Shown: one piece after another, positions 57,586 to 64,000 of the stretch
How the letters are laid out: every line of letters begins with the position of its first letter
Numbering within the stretch: position 1 is the stretch's first letter
NCBI GenBank assembly: GCA_037013495.1
Contig: CM072811.1
Coordinates: 19,825,659-19,889,658, forward strand
Source of the DNA: Hippophae tibetana
Taxonomy: Eukaryota; Streptophyta; Magnoliopsida; Rosales; Elaeagnaceae
DNA: 64,000 nucleotides
Direction: 5' to 3'
Made by a program: the position numbers and the translations under genes
Notes under the pieces: generated by a model
What the model was told of the DNA's origin: nothing
The model's input: the letters and a program-made list of their open reading frames with translations, nothing else
Databases searched by the model: none

Positions 57586-60500
57586 CATTAATAGAAAGGT
57601 AATGGAATGATTCATGATAATGTTTGATTTGATTGTTAATTTAAAATAGAATACAAAACATTCCAATAATAGCAGGAATGTTAATTCCTCCTACAAATTA
57701 AAAAATTAAAAAAAATTTCCTCACACATTTGGATAACTATTTATTATTTTTCTCATTTTATATCATTTACAAATTAAAAAATTCTTATTTTATAATTGTT
57801 CTTCATTTATAGTTTTATAAATTTTATTTTTATAGTTATTATTATTTTGATTTTACTACTTAAAAAAATATAAAAATAATAATATTGTTTACATTGAATT
57901 TCATTTATATTATCATTGTCATTTTCATTATGTTTCCATTCTACAATACTTTTCCTTAAAAAATGTGACATTAATGTTTATTGTAATTTTTGTTAGCAAC
58001 GAAGGATATTTGTAAAGATTTAATAGATGTTGAGAATATTAAAACCTATTTTTTTTAAAAAATTGAGGACATTAGTGAATAAAATCAAAATCTTAAGGGT
58101 ATAATTGAATTTTTTTCAAAAAAAAAATATAAATTAATTGAAAGCAAGTAGCAAAATGCATTCGGCATGTTATGTAATCAATTGCATTTTTAAGTTCTAA
58201 TTTTTAAACCTAAGTTTTCAAAATGAATATTGTTTAGTAATTAATTACATTTTCAAATTAGAAAACTCAATTTCATTTATTCATAATTTTATTTCTTTTT
58301 GAAACTTAACAAGAAGTTTTTGAAGACCAATATTCAAGTTCATTTTCTTTACATTTTTTATTGTGACTTAAAAGAAAATAAAACAAGAAAACAAAATTTT
58401 GTTTCTAAGGAGTTTATGTTTTCTTTTTATAAATGAATTAGAAAATAAAAAACTAATTTCAAATACAAAAAATTAGAAGCTAAAAATAGGACTCTTTACC
58501 AAGGAATCTTTAAGTAATTACAAGTGATATATTATTATCCCTTATGAAGTAAGTGATGGTTATGATCCTTTTCAATCATATTGATAGTAATTTTGATATT
58601 ATAAATATTTGAAACACTTTTGAAGAAAATATGTGCACTAAATAATTGTGTTGGTGTGAAGTATCATACTATCATACCTCAAAAGTAATGAATAAACTCT
58701 CATTTTGATGTGTTTTATTCATGTATCGGATAAGTTAAGTATAATCATACTTGATTAAATTGAATTAAGTTTTTATACAATTAATTTGTACAATATTTAG
58801 TGACAAAATGTATAATATAATTTGATAAAATTGATGATAAATATTTTAATAAAATAATTTATATTTAAAATAAGTAATTTATTTATGTAGTTTGATTTCT
58901 ATCAAAATAATTATTTTATAAAAAATTATTTCTTAATATTATTTTCTAATATTTTAAAATAAAAATATTGAATTTCAAATAAAAAAAGTAAAAATACATA
59001 ATTTTAAAATTAAAATATCAAATAAACTTAAACGTAAAATACTATTTAGAATTATAATCTTATATACTATTGGATTAAAAAATTTATATAAGTGTACAAT
59101 TTTTATTTTGTGCCTTCAAAACGACAGGTATGCTTAGTGGTTTGTTAGGTTTGGAATGTTTTATCTAAGAACATCCTTTGATTTTTCTGTTTTTCTTTGA
59201 AGCATTTATTAGAATTGTGAAAAATGAGGTTGGTTAGAATTGGAGTGCATTCCTGGCCATGGTTACAATTGAACATCGGATGCTAGATTTTGTTTTGTAA
59301 TTCTAAATGATTTTATTAGAATAGTGATAAATGATTTTATTAGACTGGATGAGCATGTTTGTTGAACTAAGATAGGTTAAATATAATTATATTAGACTGA
59401 ATTGTATTATATTTAAATTATATAGTATTTGGTGACAAGTTTATACTATAGTCAGACAAAATTGATTACAAATATTTTAATAAAATAATTTATATTTAAA
59501 TTTTTTTATGATAAATCTATTTAAATTAATATTTAATTTATTTTTATATTTTTATTACATCTTAAATTAATATTTTTAATTTGAGATGAAAGAAAAAATT
59601 ACTATATATATTTATAATTAAAAATTTATACAAATTAAGTTAAGTGTTCGATATGATTTAGATCCACACCTTCTAATCGTATTAAATTTTTATGTCACCA
59701 TACTATTTTTATATTATACGATACAATCTTATTTCATAACCAAAAGTATTTAAGAAAAGTATAAGGTGTATACATTTTTACGAGCACTCTTGGATATTGG
59801 AATTTTATCACTAATGTTCTTAAAGTTTAATGTATTTTCACTTATGTCCATAAGATTTGTAAGAAAAGCTTTAATGCCCCTCATATTTATAGTTAATATC
59901 ACTAATATTCTCGTATGATTAACAATTTTAATTTTCCATCCAATGATGTATTTTTTTCTATGGCTTTGATACTAAGTTGTTACTAGGTATTTTATAATGC
60001 TAGTTGTTATTTCTTGCAAATTATTATTTAAAGGAAAACCTTTAAATTTCTCATCAAAACATTATTTTATCTTTATAATTTTCTTATGTATATTTTTATA
60101 CAGACTTAGCTAGTTTTTTTTGTACTTGTTTTCTTATTTATTAGTTTTATAAATGTTATAAGCATATATTTAATCAATCAAGACCTTTAATTGATATAAA
60201 ATTATAAATATCATACTCGAATTTAATGGATCTATCACGATTTTTCCTTATGTTGTTCGTATTTTTTTGTTATACCTATTATGTCTCACCTTGCTCAAGT
60301 CTTAATACCCTCTTGGTAATAACGAAGCCTTTGCATCCGTACATGGCATAATACTATCCAAATTAAACTTACTAGATAATAGAAAAAGACTGATTGTACT
60401 TCATTTTATTTATAGTACTAATAATTATTACAATTCTAAAAGTCAACTATGAACCTTAAAGAGATTATTAACCGCTTGTAGTTTCTAGATATATAATTGC

Positions 60501-60680
60501 TAGATGAATAATTTTTAGAATAAAGAGATTTCTATCATTGAAGCTGTGTCTAACTAATGAAAATAAGGATTCCTTTATATGATAAAGAATCTTTGTTTAC
60601 AATAGAAAGAAATCATTCTTTTACCTCTACTTTAATAATTTTCCTAACTTTTTGTATTTGGCTTTTGGATGTTAAGCTTT
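57586..60680. other. Non-coding AT-rich region with a dispersed repeat
   Basis: No gene. Two related segments of about 130 bases lie in direct orientation at about 58750-58880 and 59375-59510; both contain AAATATTTTAATAAAATAATTTATATTTAA. Neither has clear termini. Confidence 0.45.
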
Positions 60681-60689
60681 TCATTTCCT

Positions 60690-61215
60690 TGGCATGATAT
60701 GCTGACTGAAGATGTGTGTTCTACATCTTAATTCCTCTTTATTATTTTCTACCAAGAGTCCTTTTGATGACTTAGATGATGACATATCTTCATTTTCTCG
60801 ATCTCTTATGTAGTAAATACATTTGCGATCCTTAGTAGTTTGTGTTTGGACATATGGACCGACCAGAAGCCCATCTAATAATTCGAGTCTAGTCAATAGT
60901 CCGATCCGTAAGATAGATCATCCTAAATGACCTACCAAACCCCACACTCACAATGCACCATCAAAATAGAGACACTTCCCAAGGAACCATGCTACCTATA
61001 AGATCGACCACTAGCTCGACCTCAAAATATAAAATGTATCACTTTTTACCATTTGTACCCCTTTGACATCCCATGTATGTATACATCCTATGTAATCAAC
61101 ATATGTACACATAATGTTCTATAAATAGATGGATCTCATAAAGAATCCACACATTTAACTAATTACTTTAACTTCTTTCTAAGTTCTCTCTCTAAATATC
61201 GGACCAATCCTAACA
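60690..61215 (+). repeat. Probable Tat-like 5' LTR
   Basis: It ends ..CCTAACA (61215) directly before a TGGCGCT-type primer site. It contains a TATA box TCTATAAATAGA near 61120-61131 and a pyrimidine-rich leader (CTTCTTTCTAAGTTCTCTCTC). The left end is a guess: TGATATGCTGAC near 60694 is one option. The minus-strand frame 60681-60896 is a chance frame. Confidence 0.5.
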
Positions 61216-61218
61216 TTT

Positions 61219-61236
61219 TGGCGCTCACTATATGGC
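61219..61236 (+). other. Primer binding site (Tat-like)
   Basis: TGGCGCTCACTATATGGC lies three bases after the LTR end. It resembles the TGGCGCCCACCGTGGGGC site of Tat/Ogre-type elements, with changes. Confidence 0.5.
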
Positions 61237-61327
61237 CCAGATTCTGAGGTTAAGCTTTAACTTATGACCCCATACCTTCTAGGATTCACCTCGACTTCTG
61301 AGAGAGATTTAAGAGACTAAACATCAC

Positions 61328-62862
61328 ATGTTACTTATCACTATGGTAGGAACGCATACTGAAGGACAATTAAGAATAGAAGACGAGGAGGCCATAACAA
61401 CAACGAATAACACCTCACCCATCCATAATGAGTCTAGGGTAGAGACTATCACTCAGCAAGAGTTAACCCATAAACTCCTTGAGTTAAGAAGAGACCTTGA
61501 GTTGATTAGGTAGGAAAACAAGCCATTGCGCTCATAATCATATGAGAGACCCTTTGAGGATCGAAACCCCAACTTAATCGATGGAAATAGGCTAGAACAC
61601 GTCACCCCAAGCCAAATTAGAGTAAACAGGAAGTTAAAAGGAACCCTCTTTCTAGCTCAATGAGACCTAGTAATGAGTGGTGGTTGTAAGAGAGGAAAAA
61701 CTAGGAAGCACGGTTTCAGGCATTGGAGGAAACTAACAAAAAGCAAGACCAGGCATTAAGAATGGCCAATTTAAGGAATGAAAAAGGTAAGGTCTCTTGT
61801 GATGTGGATAGGGACTACAAGAAACTCTATGTCTCCCCATTCTCTGATGAGATAGAAAATGATGAACCACCAACCAAGTTCAATGCTCCTAAATGCCCTT
61901 ATTACCTGGGGAACTAAAGACCTTGTCATGCATATACAAAATTTCAAGACGGTCATGGCCCCTATGAGTCTTACATAGGAAAAAGAGATACAATGATGTG
62001 CAAAATATTGGTTGCTACCCTTTGTGATGGCGTTCATAAGTGGTTCAAAAACCTGGAGCCCTACACCATAATGTCTTATCACATTTTTCCTGGTTGTTCA
62101 TCACTGACTACACCTATAACAAGCCTTTAAGGAAAGAGTCACACCATATCTTCTCAATTATTCAAGATAGGGGTGAGTCTATCTAGGAATTTATGAAATG
62201 ATTCAGGGAGACAAAGTTAGAAATCTTTGACTATCCTAGCTCTATCGCTATAGAAGCCTTTAGGCGTGGCCTACTAAATAAATGTGACCTATTTGTAGAG
62301 CTTACCAAGACAATTCCTTATACTTTGGAGCAAGCATATGGAGAATCAAGGAAATTCTTTGATCTTGAAAGAGAGCTAAGCTTTATTAAGGGCTATTGAG
62401 CCGATGTGGAGGTCACGCCAGAGAAAGAAAATAGAAGGATAAGCCCTGACAAGGGAAGTCAAAGCAGTGGGATCAATAGAAACAAGCATTTTGCGCCAAA
62501 TAACAAAGGAAAGAGACAATGGTCAAACAATAGAGGGTCATGGGATAGGTCACTCTTAGCTTTTAGAGGACCTCCATTGAGAGTGAATTTGGCTTAAGCT
62601 GTATTAAGAATGGAGGAGGAGCCAAATGTCAGATGGCCTCCAAAGATAAAGTCTCCACTTAGGGACACAACTAAATGGTGTGCCTTCCACAAAGATGTGG
62701 GTCATGAGACAAGAGATTGCAAGCACCTTAAAAAATAAATAGATAAGCTATTGACCATAGGGTATTTGAAGGACATTGTAGGAGGATATGGTGAAAGAGG
62801 AGTAAATCAAAATAGGCAATAGGTACCAAAATTGCCCACACCATCAAACAACAGAAGAGACC
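61328..62862 (+). pseudogene. Ty3 (Tat-like) gag remnant
   Basis: N-terminal pieces TQQELTHKLLELRRDLELIR and FNAPKCPYYLG are followed by the gag core in several frames (HIQNFKTVMAPM and VHKWFKNLEPYTI about 61935-62065; FDYPSSIAIEAFRRGLL about 62228-62275; YTLEQAYGESRKFF about 62318-62360). A CCHC-like knuckle reads [19 protein letters not shown] (about 62680-62737). The basic region before the knuckle (NKHFAPNNKGKRQWSNN) is typical of gag nucleic-acid binding parts. Many stops are present. The frame is cut at 62863 by an LTR-like sequence, and no protease follows. Confidence 0.7.
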
Positions 62863-62863
62863 T

Positions 62864-63050
62864 TGATGAGTGCTTAAAAAGCACTAAATATACCATACTT
62901 TAATTTCATTTAATTAATAAGACGGATTTGTATTTGTTTTATTCTATTATATTTTAGACAAATCTATTTGTTTAGATTAATGGGTATATTGTAGTGTTTT
63001 GTAGGTATTTTAATATAAAACTATTAAAATAAAGACATTTCTTTACATCC
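62864..63050 (+). repeat. U3 fragment of an Athila-like LTR
   Basis: TGATGAGTGCTTAAAAAGCACT is the same terminal motif as in LTRs A, B and C, and the following 150 bases keep the general layout (A/T-rich, ending near GTAGGTATTTT where LTR A has CAGGTATTTT). It interrupts the gag remnant. Similarity stops near 63050, so only the first 190 bases of an LTR are present. Confidence 0.5.
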
Positions 63051-63690
63051 AACGTTAAGGTCGTGATGAAGGAACTCATATTCCTTATCATAACCTTAGT
63101 ATCATTCCAAGTGCTCCTAATTAACCTAGTGTCATTGGATGGAAATTCCCATCGACCTGAGACATAGAAGAAATTTTCCTTCCAATTCTTCTCATTCTTA
63201 GGAAGGACCACATTTATACCTATGTTCTACATCATAGACATATACACTCTCCTTGGGTATGTTAGATTCTTTTTCAGAATGTAGGCTTCATTAAACTCGA
63301 GCATTTCCAAATCTACACCTAGCTTTTTGCTTATTATTGTGAGATAGAGCATATACTTCCAACCATTAAGCATCATTTGACCCAGTACAAGCTGAGTCCT
63401 TGCCAAAAATCTCCTTATAAAAGGATACAGAGAAAACCTAACCCCAAACCATAGAGCCTTCTCATGAAATATCATTCACCCAACTAGGGGAGGATCACTA
63501 TCATAGGCCACTACCATTGGAATAATTATTTCTACCGAAGAAGGGATGTCATTTGTTTTCCTTTACCTCTCTTCATTTAATAGTGATAAACCACTAGTCT
63601 TAACTTTGGCTAACTAGCCCTTAATACGACTTGTGGGCTCCCCTGCCCCTATATTCCTCGCCTTCTTTCTCCATGACATAGCCATTGATA
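62972..63690 (-). pseudogene. Remnant resembling 'putative gypsy type transposon' (Transposase_28-like)
   Basis: The minus strand reads WFGVRFSLYPFIRRFLARTQL, then LVLGQMMLNGWKYMLYL and LGVDLEMLEFNEAYILKKN (63260-63450). After a frame break it reads NEKNWKENFFYVSGRWEFP (about 63130-63200). This is the pattern of plant PF04195 proteins (PLHPFxRxxL, xLxPNxWR, KxWKxxFFxV), which occur as extra genes in or near Tat-like Ty3 elements. A stop or frame break lies near 63476, with a possible N-terminus to about 63690. The function of the family is not established. The match is from memory of the pattern, not a search. Confidence 0.5.
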
Positions 63691-64000
63691 TTTGCATATG
63701 GGACATATTTTACCTAATAGTTAGCACGACCTAAGGATGAGGGGCAGAGGTCGAAGGCTAAGGCTAATATTGTCCCTTATCACTTGAAGGGTTTGTCTCT
63801 TTAGAGGACCATGAATAATCACTTGCAATAGGATATTGTGGGCTATCCCAGGAGCCCGAGCCTGAGGTCTCTTCTTTGTGCATAGTGACTACAAAATATC
63901 ACGAAACATAAAAAAAGGGTAAAATAGACAAAAGAAGAGATTACCTTGGGTTTAGTTTGAAAAGAAAGGAAAATGATTCTTTAAAACCAACTTGAGAAGA
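63691..64000. other. Unassigned sequence at the window end
   Basis: Possibly upstream sequence of the minus-strand remnant. No motif is recognised. Confidence 0.4.

Noticed and set aside
1..64000. tRNA, rRNA and CRISPR features
   Set aside because: None was seen. The tRNA-like 18-mers at 35058 and 41790 are retrotransposon primer sites, not tRNA genes.

Overview
The window is AT-rich nuclear DNA of a flowering plant, probably a eudicot. I base this on the mix of plant-type repeats: Athila-like Ty3 elements with a tRNA-Asp primer site, Tnt1-like copia elements, a RICESLEEPER-type hAT transposon, and gag debris resembling Tat/Ogre elements. The single convincing host gene is an intronless NHL/LEA2 membrane protein. 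No species is named, because nothing here identifies one.

Layout. 1-3.3 kb: an Athila-like protease fragment and an LTR. 5.3-12.2 kb: a full-length hAT element (5635-11545) with 12-bp terminal inverted repeats and a near-perfect 8-bp target duplication. A 1.4-kb solo LTR sits in one of its introns. 12.2-14.8 kb: a 696-bp element with a perfect 9-bp duplication, and a fold-back element that holds a small hAT-like MITE. 15.3-16.5 kb: the NHL/LEA2 gene with its promoter. 18.2-23.1 kb: a complete but broken copia element. 23.1-25.4 kb: older LTR and Ty3 pol debris on the minus strand. 25.4-43.7 kb: an 18.4-kb composite Ty3/Athila-like block. 43.7-48.5 kb: minus-strand copia and Ty3 gag remnants and a likely LTR. 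51.7-56.3 kb: a decayed minus-strand copia element. 56.3-60.6 kb: fold-back and repeat sequence with no gene. 60.7-64 kb: a Tat-like LTR and gag remnant, an Athila-like LTR start, and a minus-strand remnant resembling the 'putative gypsy type transposon' family.

The composite block is the most unusual object. It is bounded by two LTRs in inverted orientation (25377-27366 plus, 41814-43746 minus), so both outer ends are U3 ends. It is flanked by an identical 5-bp repeat, CATGT. Removing the block and one CATGT restores the reading frame of an older copia gag on the minus strand, so the block behaves as one insertion. Inside are three copies of a stand-alone gag (gag1: one plus, two minus) and a plus-strand gag2-pol interrupted by another, truncated family member. 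The pol carries a 385-bp stretch of reverse transcriptase twice, once on each side of that nested copy. The junctions suggest template switching and repair.

All mobile-element coding regions carry stops, frameshifts or deletions, except two long gag1 frames. No complete autonomous element is present. The NHL/LEA2 gene has a clean frame, a TATA-like box and stress-type promoter motifs.
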